Source: Diogma glabrata (Eukaryota > Arthropoda > Insecta > Diptera > Cylindrotomidae). Taken from it: a DNA stretch of 64,000 bases. Every line of letters begins with the position of its first letter. The first letter of the stretch is position 1. Made by a program: the position numbers and the translations under genes. Positions 44,843-54,398 of the stretch are shown here, piece after piece. The stretch covers positions 84,383,496-84,447,495 of the forward strand of contig OY856186.1 of NCBI GenBank assembly GCA_963693315.1, given 5' to 3'. The notes under the pieces are model-generated. The model saw only the letters and a list, made by a program, of their open reading frames with translations. It was not told where the DNA came from and did not search any database.

Positions 44843-45025
44843 TTAATAATTAACATCATCAAGATACACGAATATTTGAGTTTCTAGGCTCAGTGGTATC
44901 ACCCGATCCATCAGCATAGTCATAGTTTGAGTAGCATTGCTAAGGACGAATGGCATACAAACATATTGATAAAAAGGCCTTCCCGGAACCGTAAAGGCAG
45001 TCTTTTCTCTCGAACTATGTTCCAT
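44843..45025 (-). pseudogene. Ty3 RT palm with YLDD
   Basis: The frame contains EHSSREKTAFTVPGRPFYQY, VCMPFVLSNATQTM (motif B; the usual FGLSNA is FVLSNA) and IFVYLDDVNY (catalytic YxDD). It stops soon after, and the next RT residues (AEIAQHLKRANLTIN) continue in another frame up to 44761. It follows the 45035-45637 frame after a short break. Confidence 0.85.
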
Positions 45026-45034
45026 GGGGATTTG

Positions 45035-45637
45035 CTAAAAAGCGTCTTTTAGGTCAAGACTAGAAATGAAGTGTGCTTTGGGTAATCGACTCAGGATTCC
45101 TTCAATCTGGGGCAGAGGATATGCTTGCTTCTTCGTGACATTAATTACCTTCCGAGAATTCAAACAAAGCCTCACATATCCTGGTTTCCGAACGAGAACC
45201 AATGGAGATCTCCAAGAACTTGAAGATTGTTCAATTATTCCTAAGGACAGCATTCTGTCCAACTCCTCTTCCATCAACTTTTCGATAGCTTGTGATATCG
45301 GATAGTGTCTTTGTTTTACTGGAACCGCGTCACCTGTATCATTGACGTGCTGCAATAAATGCGTTCTTCCTAGTCCCAGCTTTAAAAACGACGGTAGAAG
45401 TTGGATAGCATCTACCAGCGTTTCTTGCTCTTTTTTTGTCAGACCTACTTCAGGATTTTTATTCCCCAAGAACAACTGTTTTGTTAAAGGTTGGTATAGG
45501 CTAAATTTAATAAAAAAGTCAATACCCAAGTATAAATCCTGAGCAGATGAGGGTATTACCATTAATTCTATATTTTTGTTCATTGAGAAAAGAGATTTTT
45601 GTATTAAAATGACCAATGATTTCCTGTCTGACTCCAT
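45035..45637 (-). pseudogene. Ty3 protease end and RT N-terminal half
   Basis: The first ~50 residues end the protease region (VIPSSAQDLYLGIDFF). A linker and RT motifs follow: HYPISQAIEKLMEEELDRM, LGIIEQSSSSWRSPLVLVRK, VRLCLNSRKVINVTKK, YPLPQIEGILSRLPKAHFIS and SLDLKDAF. The frame stops just after motif A, where a Q or similar residue has become a stop. Confidence 0.88.
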
Positions 45638-45639
45638 CG

Positions 45640-45910
45640 GCCGTCTTCACCTTCACTGATGAACGTGTCAAAAGATCGGGTGTTTTTAGAAGTTCTTGTG
45701 CAAAAGATCCACCAACAGCACTACTGGAAGCACCACTATCAAGAAACCTTACTCGTTTGCTGTTTAAAATTACAACCTCGGCATACGATCTAGGATTATT
45801 TTCAGTTGAGCAGAGTGGTGACAGCAGAGAGGACTTAAATGAATGCCCAGTTTTGCAATATTTTCAAATCCTGGATGTGGATCGTGTCCGGTGTCGGAAT
45901 GCAAAAAGCT
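45640..45910 (-). pseudogene. Ty3 aspartic protease region
   Basis: On the minus strand, VVILNSKRVRFLDSGASSSA can be read with the active-site D-S-G at 45732-45740. It precedes VKVKTADGVRQEIIGHF. The surrounding frame is interrupted relative to the next RT frame. Unlike the Ty3 copy at 6954-11923, the catalytic triad spelling is intact. Confidence 0.7.
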
Positions 45911-46180
45911 CGCTAGTTCCCTAGCGTGATCTAACCGAGAGATATTCTTGAAGTCGCTGATATGGAGTTTTAAAATTACTTAGAATTTTTGAAGAAGTAC
46001 TCATAGTTGAATCACGTTTTAATATTGCTACCGGTGTGTTCTCGTTATTGCTATTCACGTTTGTTATTTTTTTCAGGTCACATTCCATGGAATCATTTGC
46101 TTTGTTGGTGGCAGCTTTGTCATTTAAGTCAGATGGCGAACTCGGTGGAAGCACTGAGCTACCATGGGTTGGATTTATTT

Positions 46181-46420
46181 CTAGGAGCGTGAGTCTTTAG
46201 TGACTACACTCCCTTTCAAGTTTAAACGACATTTGTCGCATTTAAAAAGATAGGTACGGTCTTTGCCACAACCGAAACAAAAACGTCGCAGAGGATGTGA
46301 ACACTGGCGAAAAGCATGCCCTTGAACTTTACAATTCCAACATGTTACTTGTTTCTTCGTAGTATCTGGGACACCTTGATAGGCATTTAATTCGGTTCTC
46401 GGAGTTCCTAAGTGTGCCAA
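46181..46420 (-). pseudogene. Ty3 gag zinc-knuckle segment
   Basis: The frame contains CWNCKVQGHAFRQC (a CCHC knuckle) and FCFGCGKDRTYLFKCDKC (a degraded second knuckle). It is followed by a separate frame, 45921-46154, that is Ser/Asn-rich linker sequence. Together they are the nucleocapsid end of gag. Confidence 0.8.
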
Positions 46421-46493
46421 AGCATTAGGAATAATATTTATTTTTATTTTTTACACTAATCAGTCTTTTTAAAATTAACTTTTTATTACTAAA

Positions 46494-46956
46494 TCAATAA
46501 AAAACAATATTTCGGCATATTTTAAAAATTGACACAAAAATTGAAAAATTTAAATGAAGTGAAGAAATTATATAAAACAATAAAAAATTAGAAATAATAT
46601 CTGCGTGTTGTTGGTTGTCTGGTTGATCATCTGATAGAGTGACTTCAGTTACGGCCGGTCGGAAAGAGAAACTAAAAGGTGGTATTGAAACAGAGAATAA
46701 CAATTTTTCGCGTCGGCGATGTAACTCCCTGAGTTGTTCAATCGATATCACATTTATATATAACAATTCTTTACGAATTTCCATTTTCAGATTCTTAAGG
46801 AGTATGCTTAATAAAATCTGATAGCACAATGGGGTGCTTAACTTATCGCAGTAGCGAAGTAAGTCATTATACATTGAACTAAAGAATTCCGTGGGCCTTT
46901 GTTTTCTCGCACGCATTTTATCAATCATTTCATCATGAGAATGGCGTTCTCGAAAG
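46494..46956 (-). pseudogene. Ty3 gag fragment
   Basis: The frame reads HSHDEMIDKMRARKQRPTEF, MYNDLLRYCDKLSTPL and IRKELLYINVISIEQLRELH, the C-terminal part of a Retrotrans_gag domain. The apparent N-terminus up to 47012 is not gag: it is translated from family X copy C, which starts at about 46957 (GCCAATTTTTTG). The gag C-terminus also runs into AT-rich sequence around 46500-46560. Confidence 0.7.
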
Positions 46957-47824
46957 CCAATTTTTTGAAAAAAAAATTTAAATATTTGTATGACGTAAAT
47001 GTAATTCAACATGAAATTTAGAAAAAATAGAATTTTTGAATTTGCGAATTTTATATATATTTTTAGAATTTTGAGAAAAGTTCAAATTTTTGATTTTGAA
47101 AGAATTTTTGAAATATTTTTAATATTCTGAAAAAAGTTTAAATTTTTGATTTTGTTACAATTTTTGCAATGTTTTTAGAATTACCGTAAAAGTTTGAATT
47201 TTTGAATATTTTTAGAATTTTGAAAAAAGTTTGTATTTTTGATTTTGTTATAATTTTTAAAATATTTTAAGAGTTTTTGAAAAAGTTTCAATTTTTGATT
47301 TTGTTATAATTTTTGCAATATTTTTAGAATTTTTGAAAAAAGTTTTAATCTTTAATTTTGTAACAATTTTTGGAATACATTTAAAATCTTGAAAAAAGTT
47401 TAAATTTTTGATTTTATTTAATCTTTACAATATTTTGGGAATTTGAAAAGAAATACGAATTTGCTTCGTTTTGATATTGTTATATTTTCTCGAAACGCTA
47501 AATGGGAGGTTTTTGAGTCATATGCTGAGTGTATCATTTTTTCAATAAATTATAATAATGATTCACTAAATTATAATAATGATGATCTGTTATAATTTTC
47601 TCGCAACGTATTGATGTTTCGTGTTAGTTTTGTAATAAATTTCTAAACAGAGATAAAAAATACATGTAAATAAACAAAGAGTTTTAAGTTTGATATACAT
47701 CGCTGCCCAAAACTAAAAACCATGTCCTCATAAAAGTTTTTTGTCGAAAACTATATCAAAATCCTAAACCCTGATTGAAGTCTTGATATATCAGAGCCTT
47801 GAGATTTCAGCCCCTTCATATTTT
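46957..47824 (-). mobile_element. Family X copy C (tail missing)
   Basis: Minus-orientation copy abutting the Ty3 gag. From left: the GACGTAAATGTAATT junction module, about seven degenerate ~56-bp minisatellite units (TTTTTGATTTTGTTATAATT type, 47030-47430), a CGAAACGCTAAATGG module shared with copy B, and the complete head in reverse (ATCGCTGCCCAAAACTAAAA ... CAGCCCCTTCATATTTT) ending at about 47824. The ~130-bp minisatellite and tail are absent. Confidence 0.75.
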
Positions 47825-49533
47825 ATTAATGCGATTTTAGAGTTGTTTCTTTATTTTTTACGTTTCTTTCACTGTGGCTTTCTAAGTTTAGATATCACAA
47901 CAAATTTCAATCACTTAATCTAGGAGGCATTTCACACCAAAGCCTTTTCTGGTTTAAATTTCATATCATATTACAGGTAACAAATTTACGCTTTTTGACA
48001 TATTACCTAATTCTATATTACTCTACAAAAATAAAAATTCACAAGCACACCTTTATCTATCAGTATCCCTGTATCCACAGATTACATATTAGAAATTTCT
48101 GTTTTTACAACAACACAATTTTATCTTATTACTTAATAAATACAAATTATTTTTCCTTTTAAAATTAAATTATTATTTTAAACCCTTTTTCCCCTCTATC
48201 GTACAGTATGTGATTCACATCTATATACCCAAATCTTTATAGTTCAGAAAAGGTTTAATAGTTTTATATTTTAAAAATCTTTTTAACTTCTTAAGATAGA
48301 GCGAAATAAAAGTAAATTTTTATTCTCATGATACTTTTGATTATACTCTTTAGGAAAATTTCGACTTGAGAAGGAATTAAATTTAAGATTAGGAGGACAG
48401 AATAAGGAAAACGTTTTCTAGAAGATGAGAATAGGTTCTCATTCGTTTAAGAAAATGGAAATCTTTTTGTCGATTAAATTAAATTGATTCGCATTGAAAT
48501 CTGTGAGAAACGAAAAGCATGTGAAATTTATTAATTTTAATTTTGGGTAAATCGCTTCTATCTTTACTGAAAAAACTCGTTTATAAATTAATTTAGGAAA
48601 TTTTACCAGCAATTTGATAATTTAATTCTTAAAAAAGCAATTACTGTGCGTTTGACGACAGGATTTGATACGGCTTTTGAGTAATTAATTTATTTCTTGA
48701 AATTAATTTAAAGGAATAATTTGTTAATAAATTGAAGATAGAAAGTGAAACGCTGATATAAAATTGATTAAAATAAAAGCGATTAAGGCATATAATGTTA
48801 TATGTTTTTGTAAGTATTTCGTTTTTTATACGGGTCAATATTGGTGAGAGGCCGGCGTGTTTTACTCATTTTATCGATTATCTTGAGAACTGTAAATCCT
48901 ATGGACTTGAAATTATATGCGAATAAATCTAACCTATCCCCACAAGATGCCAAATACAAAAAAAAAACTAAAGCTGTTTTTGTTTGTTATACAGGGCTAT
49001 GATCCTTTTTTACCAAAAAAATTTGAACAAATTCACAGAGATAGGAAGTTCGACAAACCCCGAACGAAAACTATAGCGAAGTATCACATAATCATTTTTC
49101 GAACAATTTCTATTAACAAAAAATTAATTTACAACCGGAGAGAAAACGACACAACGCCTCTTTGTAAATATGACATATTTTAGCATATATAAAGAACTAT
49201 TTTTAAAAAAAGTTTTATTTGAAATTCAATTGATCTTTGACCCTAGCACCATCTTTTAAAAGTTTTTAATATATTAATATCAAAACTAATTAGTATAACT
49301 TTTAATTATTATTTTTTATCTAAGGACTAAGTAATCACCTATCAAACCAAAACATTGACCCCGTTCAATGTATGAACTGGACCTATTATTTTTTCCTCTT
49401 CAACATTTCTTTCCAACACACCTACCATTTAACTGACACTTATTCGGAGGTCCTCCTACAAATGTTGAAAAATTGATTTTTTGTCTAAATTCGCTGTGAC
49501 TGCTTTGGCTTTTAGAAACAAACATAAATTATT
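47825..49533. other. AT-rich region without genes
   Basis: No recognisable coding frame. The 88-codon frame at 48917-49183 has no domain. GAGAACTGTAAATCCTATGG and its surroundings look like an arthropod dispersed repeat, but no second copy is in this window. Confidence 0.4.
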
Positions 49534-50640
49534 ACTTCGGTCTGAAAGACCTAAGTATTACATTCATGAGCCAAAAGTGAAATTCTTACCCCCACTTTTT
49601 TGGTATTTCATGACGTTTTAGGACCTACTGATTCTAAAAAATCAAAAAAAAATGTATGTCTGTCTGCCGGCCGTCCGTCCAGCAGCCGTCATTACCTACG
49701 CTGCAGGGAAAACCACTGGAGGGATTTCAAAATTTTTTTTAATTTTATCACATAATTTAATTCAAAAAAATAGACCCACATTTTTTCTTTTATTTTTTTG
49801 ACCTTCAGAGGTACTGTTATTTAATTTCAAAGATAGAATGTTTTTGAATTTTATTGTTCTTGTGTGATCAGAGGTATGGTAAATTTGATGGGTTTTAGTT
49901 TCTAGATATTGGTTTGTTTAAAATAAACTGGCCAGACGTCCCACGCTGCGTTGATATGTCCCACATTTCATTGCGTTGTCCCACGGAGAAATCTGTCCCA
50001 CGAAGCGTCCCACGAAACAAATATTTCCACCACATTTGTTCGTATTATCGAAATAATCAAAAAACCTTATATCTACATAAAGTTTGGCAATATCTCAGTC
50101 AAAGCAATGGCTTCACAGTTTTTGAAGTTATACTTCTTTTCGCTCGTTTTACACATTGGGATGGGGTGTTGGTCGAGAAACCGTCTCACGCTTTTTTTTA
50201 TAATTGATTAAGAAATTTCGTATTAATTTTTTTCGAACTATTTGAACATACATTTTTTTTTGTGTCAAAAGAAAGATTTTTATTTATTTTTTTACCGTTG
50301 GAAAAAAATAAAATTACTTATTTGTATGACATGAAATATATTTGCATGATATGAAATTTTATTATTAGTATAGAGAATTTTGGTATCATAAGTTTGTCAA
50401 AAAAAAGTTGTCAAGTGTGTCAAAAGAAAAATTTTTATTTATTTTTACCCAATTTTTTGGAAAAAAATAAAATTTTGTATGACATGAAATTTTATTATTA
50501 TTATAGAGAATTATGAAATTATAAGTGTGTCAAAAAAATAATGTCAAGTTTGTCAAAAAATAATTTCATTTATTTTTTTAGCCAATTTTTTGGAAAAAAA
50601 TTTAGTTGTTTTTATGACATAAATGTAATTGAACATGAAT
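49534..50640 (-). mobile_element. Family X copy D (head missing)
   Basis: Minus orientation. The left end ACTTCGGTCTGAAAGACCTA is the tail terminus. The conserved tail follows (ACCCCCACTTTTTTGG, GGACCTACTGATTCTAAAAA, a GGCCGTCCGTCC stretch, ATTACCTACGCTGCAGGGAA). About 420 bp (49800-50220) is specific to this copy and contains five GTCCCAC heptamers (49938-50013). Three ~130-bp minisatellite units follow (50260-50600, TGTCAAAA / CCCAATTTTTTGGAA type). It stops at the TAAATGTAATTGAACATGAA module; the 56-bp array and head are absent. The ORFs at 49914-50211 are in the copy-specific segment and have no known domain. Confidence 0.75.
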
Positions 50641-51022
50641 AATAATATTTTTATAATATTTTTTTTTTGAATAATATTTTTTTATTTTAATCCAATACTT
50701 CAACATATTCGAAATGCAGTTAAAAAGGCTCTAAAATTTTAACAAGTGACAAGAAACATTTAGACGCAAATTGTGTTTTTGTGTTGCTGTAACTGTTTTG
50801 CACATGAAATGATTTATTACTAGTAATTGATTAATTATAAGTGACCCAAAATTTGGATTTCGAGCATGTTGGAGGGCTGGGAAGGATTTTAGCCACCCAA
50901 AGCTCAAGCTCTTTGAGAAGGCGGTAAAATCAAAACGGGAAACGACCAAACGAAAAAACTATGACTTTTACTGACCTAGATATTTATTTGAAATCATAGA
51001 AATATTTTTTTTTCATAATTGT

Positions 51023-51028
51023 TTATTT
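51023..51028 (-). terminator. Poly(A) signal of the small secreted-peptide gene
   Basis: AATAAA on the minus strand, 40-45 bp past the stop codon at 51068. It is followed by AT-rich sequence and supports this as the 3' end of the transcript. Confidence 0.55.
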
Positions 51029-51067
51029 TAAGGTCATTGCGTTTTCTCATCCTCTTTTACTATTATC

Positions 51068-51333
51068 TTAAACACCTTCAATAGATTTTTTCGGAGCCTC
51101 ACGAGCTGCACGTATTGCCCTTTTATTGTCACCCATGTCAAAAACAGCCTTATTTGTTTCAACCATAGGATTACTCATTTCATTATACGGTACAAAGCGG
51201 CGTATAGAGATTGGAGTATAAGATAATGTAGATACAACTAAAAAAATATTTATCATAAATTTGTTTTAAACATTAATCACACAGTCAATTTCTTACCACA
51301 AACTGCGATTACCAGTACGATAACTATTTTCAT
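51068..51333 (-). CDS. Small secreted peptide gene, two exons
   Basis: The only convincing host gene here. Exon 1 (51297-51333) starts at an ATG in good insect context (TCAAAATGAAA) and encodes MKIVIVLVIAVC plus one base. The donor is GTAAGA, the intron is 59 bp (51238-51296), and the acceptor is TTTTTTTAG. Exon 2 (51068-51237) joins in frame and continues to TAA. The product is 68 residues. The first ~18 (through VVSTLS) form a strong hydrophobic signal peptide. The mature ~50 residues begin near YTPISIRRFVPYNEM and are basic toward the C-terminus (NKRAIRAAREAPKKS), with dibasic RR, KR and KK pairs and no cysteine. I recognise no family; a secreted immune, glandular or hormone-like peptide are all possible. 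It has a TATA box upstream and AATAAA downstream. Confidence 0.8.
51238..51296 (-). other. Intron of the secreted-peptide gene (59 bp)
   Basis: GTAAGA donor and a T-rich TTTTTTTAG acceptor on the minus strand, phase 1. Removing it joins the signal peptide exon to the mature-peptide exon. Without splicing, exon 1 reads into the intron and hits a stop. Confidence 0.8.
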
Positions 51334-51422
51334 TTTGAAATCAAAACCAGCAGCAAACTAAGAAAAATCAAACTGGTTGATTGGCTTTCCAATGTATAAG
51401 AAAATGTGAGAAATTTGTTTGA

Positions 51423-51430
51423 TATTTATA
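51423..51430 (-). promoter_or_regulatory. TATA box of the secreted-peptide gene
   Basis: TATAAATA on the minus strand, about 90-97 bp upstream of the ATG. An initiator-like TCTCACATT lies about 30 bp downstream of it (near 51400). The spacing is standard for arthropod TATA promoters. Confidence 0.6.
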
Positions 51431-51863
51431 CTCAAATAACAGATGAGGTGCGATTCAGCAAACGTGACTTTTATCTAATATTGCAAATATCTTTCACTGC
51501 AATCTTAATGATAATATAATTTTATTGATTTTGTAGATCAACAAATTCAGGATAACAATTATAAAATCAATTTCAATGTTTTATACTTTAACATAAATCA
51601 ACTTCAAAATAAACTAGATAAAATTGATAAATGTCTATTATCGGTTGATATCTACCTATCAGTAGTACATTGTAGTTCTTTTTTTTATTCAACGTTAGGC
51701 ATGTTCTTTTTTTTTCCTTTATCTCCATTTAGGATCATAGGGCGTCTACTTGACTGGACCATCTAACTCTGTTGGAGAATCGCTTTAAGTTCACCTCATG
51801 TCTTGCCAATTTGTTTTGCTTCAGCTAGCACCGTTTTCTTCCATGTCATGGGTGGTCTTCCAA

Positions 51864-52364
51864 CTATCCTTTACCTTGTGGATTCCACTCTAGGGACATC
51901 CTTGTTATATCTTCGGCTGATTTTCTCAGTGCACGTCCTATCCATCTCCATTTTCTTTGTTTTATCTTGGTCTCAATGTCTAACTGCTCTGTCTGCCGTA
52001 GAAGTTCCTGGTTAATGATGGTGTTCGGCCAGAAGGATTTGATTAGTCTTCTCAGGCATTTGTTCACAAACACCTGTAGTTGATTTGTGATCTTTCGTGT
52101 ATGTTTCCACGTTTCACACCCATACAGCAGTACTGGCTTGACACATGCATTGAACATTCGTAGCTCTGTCTTTCTTGACAGGACGGATGCATTCCAGATC
52201 TTGTGAAGCATATTGAACGTATTCCTAGCTTTGTTAATACGCTGACTGATATCTTCTTCAGTCCCGCTTGTATTTGTTACAGTACAACCAAGGTACACAA
52301 ATTTGTCAACTTTGTCCACTTGTGTATTGTTGATGGTAATTGGTGTTATCGTTTTGGTGTTCAA
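51864..52364 (-). pseudogene. RTE-like LINE C-terminal domain
   Basis: 166-codon frame containing VDKFVYLGCTV, ISQRINKARNTFNMLHKIW, CVKPVLLYGCETW and KQRKWRWIGRALRKS. It follows the YADD frame, from which it is separated by an in-frame stop near 52365. The remaining C-terminal residues continue to about 51750 in other frames. Confidence 0.82.
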
Positions 52365-52553
52365 TCACAGAGCCTTTGTTTTTCTGATATTAATGTTGAG
52401 ACCGACTTCATGTGCAAGGGTTGATAGCTTCAGTATTTTCTGCTGCATGTCCGTATGTGTGTGTGTGAGTAGACAGATGTCATCTGCGTAGTCTAGATCA
52501 TTGAGCCGTCTTGTTGTTTTTCTTGTTTTGGATTCCATTTGGACTTGCATCAT
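52365..52553 (-). pseudogene. RTE-like LINE RT motif C
   Basis: 62-codon frame carrying RRLNDLDYADDICLLTHTHT, the RT catalytic YADD, and EVGLNINIRKTKAL. The HTHTHT run comes from a short GT microsatellite (52455-52468) that may have expanded inside the element. Confidence 0.85.
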
Positions 52554-52772
52554 GGAGCTTTCTCATGATACTATCTAGTACTATTAGGAATAGGAGCGGT
52601 GATAGTACACTGCCTTATCTCACTCCTCGGTGGTTGTAGTATTCATCACTTTGCTGTCCTTTGTATTGTATTCTGTTTCCAGCATCCCGGTACATTTCTT
52701 TGATTAGATCAACTATTTTCTTCGGGAGGCCCATTTCACAAAGTGTCTTTCATATCGTGCTTCTGTTGATTA

Positions 52773-53076
52773 CGTTCCACTCGACAATCGGCTACCGCAA
52801 CCAGCCAAACGGTCGTGATACCACGCTGTCATACTGGCAGATCGCAGAAAGATTTCTTTGTCCGAACTGCATACAAATGGAATAGTTTGCCGGAATCCTT
52901 AGTCTCAAGTGATTTTAACCCGCAGAGGTTGAAAAGAAGCGTTCATCATGACCTTAGAACGCCAGTTGTTGTGGGACCTAGGTCTAGACCTAGGTCTTAA
53001 AAGGTATTTATGTGTTGTTGTGACACATATTGTAAACCCTATAACACAACACATTTTATTAAAAAAAAAAAAAAAA
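52773..53076 (+). mobile_element. LINE family Y, 3' end copy
   Basis: A 5'-truncated copy of the LINE seen at 16730-18430, starting at GTTCCACTCGACAATCGGCT and ending in 16 A (53061-53076). It retains the last ~70 codons in one open frame to a TAA after PRSRPRS (52815-53000). It has AGA where the other copy has TGA at 18190. It directly abuts the minus-strand RTE-like fragment. Confidence 0.85.
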
Positions 53077-54398
53077 CTTAGATTCAATAGATTCTTGTTT
53101 ATTATTATATTTTGATTATACAAAGTCCAATTTTCTTTACAAAATATCAACAAAAACACTTTCGCTCTGATTATATAAAAAACAATAAATTTAAGCTAAT
53201 GCGCATGTACCTCTTTCAATTATTGACAAAGGCAAAGGCTACACGATTAAATTGGATTAAATTTCCATGTAAAAAAAAAGTTTTTTATGATTGTTTTTTG
53301 GTTTTTCAATTTTCATTTGTACAAAATTTTATGTCTTTCATTGTAGGTTATTTTATTTTTAAAATATCAAACAATAAATAGATGTCGAAATTGAATAAGA
53401 TTCACTTAGTATTTTGCTTTAGTGATACAAAAAAACAATTCATTGGTTTTTTTATTTGTTTTACTTGTTTTACCAATGAATTTTAATATAATTCAATCTG
53501 AATTAATACATATTACTGTGCCCGAACGATAAAACGTTGTATTGGGTTTGTGTTTAATGAATCTTATTTTCACGCAAATTTGTAAACATTGGCTCGAAAA
53601 ATAAAATACAGCATTAAGCAAAGACTCAGTTAAATACTAATATTGTGTTCTGCAAAAATCGCGCGACAGAATAAAATTAACAGCTGTTAATTTTATTCAA
53701 TTACGACTAATAACACACACAGTCGTAGTTGTAAAAAACAAAAACAAAAATAAACCTATCTCCTATCCTTTATATAGATACCGGAAGCATGCTCTTTTTT
53801 CTCAAATACTCACACATTTAATTTCTGCTTAAAATTTGATGCTTTCCTTCGTATTAAAAATAAAAATAGATTCTTTTTCTGAATGATTTCTGCAAGTATC
53901 GTTTTTAAAATAAATAAATAGGAAGATGAAAATGTATTAATTTCTGCATATGAAAGAAAAAAAATAAATCAACTCTGAGGTAGTGAAATAAAAAAAAATT
54001 TGGCTCTAATGAGTTACGAGTAAGATCGAAATTAAAAATGTATAGCTTTGCTGTTTTTTCGTGAGCAAAAATTTGTTCCCGTAAACGTAAAACGTTTACA
54101 TCTCTCGTAGAAAATCCTTTTTTTTCTACGGTATTTTAAACGGTATTTATTATAAATTGTTAAATTACAAATCGACAATTCAAAATTCATATTGTATTTT
54201 TTCATGGATGCTTTGATTTAAAAACTTATAAAATTACATGAAAGTACCATAGCAACAACAATTGTTATATGGCAAAATGATTTTACACGAGTGGAGAAAA
54301 CATTTTCACAAAGGATTTAGCCTACATGAAAATATAATTTTTATATGCTATCGTAGAAAAAAATTTAATTTGTGAATAGTACTCACATTTTAAGAGAG
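53077..54398. other. AT-rich region without genes
   Basis: Contains a perfect 30-bp palindrome at 53669-53698. A segment at 53815-53885 is similar to 2585-2665 (AAATTTGATGC..T and TATTAAAAATAAAAATA), a dispersed repeat. No coding frame is supported. Confidence 0.4.
53669..53698. repeat. Perfect 30-bp palindrome
   Basis: GAATAAAATTAACAG followed immediately by its complement, with no loop. Next to it TACGACT and AGTCGTA (about 53702-53728) form a second small stem, so the region could extrude a double hairpin. Confidence 0.8.

Larger units (their letters stand above)
44761..46956 (-). mobile_element. Second Ty3-type element, 5' part (gag, protease, RT)
   Basis: This is the upstream half of the element whose 3' part is at 37518-38574. 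It contains gag remnants with zinc knuckles, a protease site, and RT up to motif FVYLDD and the NLTIN region, where the later insertion lies. The right edge runs directly into family X copy C (46957), so the gag start and the 5' LTR are missing. Several frameshifts separate the frames. No LTR was found on either side. Confidence 0.85.
51700..52770 (-). mobile_element. RTE-like LINE fragment, decayed
   Basis: Minus-strand RT and C-terminal region of a non-LTR retrotransposon, in several frames. From 5' to 3': pieces of the fingers region (PPEENS, QCTITAPIPNSTR in shifted frame), then LNDLDYADDICLLTHTHTDM with the catalytic YADD (52365-52553). Next is FVYLGCTVTNTSGTEEDIS, CVKPVLLYGCETWKHTRKI, NKCLRRLIKSFW and RKWRWIGRALRKS (51864-52364), then GRPPMTWKKTVL near 51830. 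It is 5'-truncated at about 52770, where it meets the plus-strand LINE fragment. The WRWIGHxLRK and LLYGCETW signatures are typical of RTE-like elements. Confidence 0.8.

Noticed and set aside
46957..47012. N-terminus of the Ty3 gag frame
   Set aside because: These codons come from the adjacent family X copy C, not from gag.
48917..49183. 88-codon plus-strand ORF as a gene
   Set aside because: No domain, signal, splice or promoter context; composition typical of AT-rich intergenic DNA.
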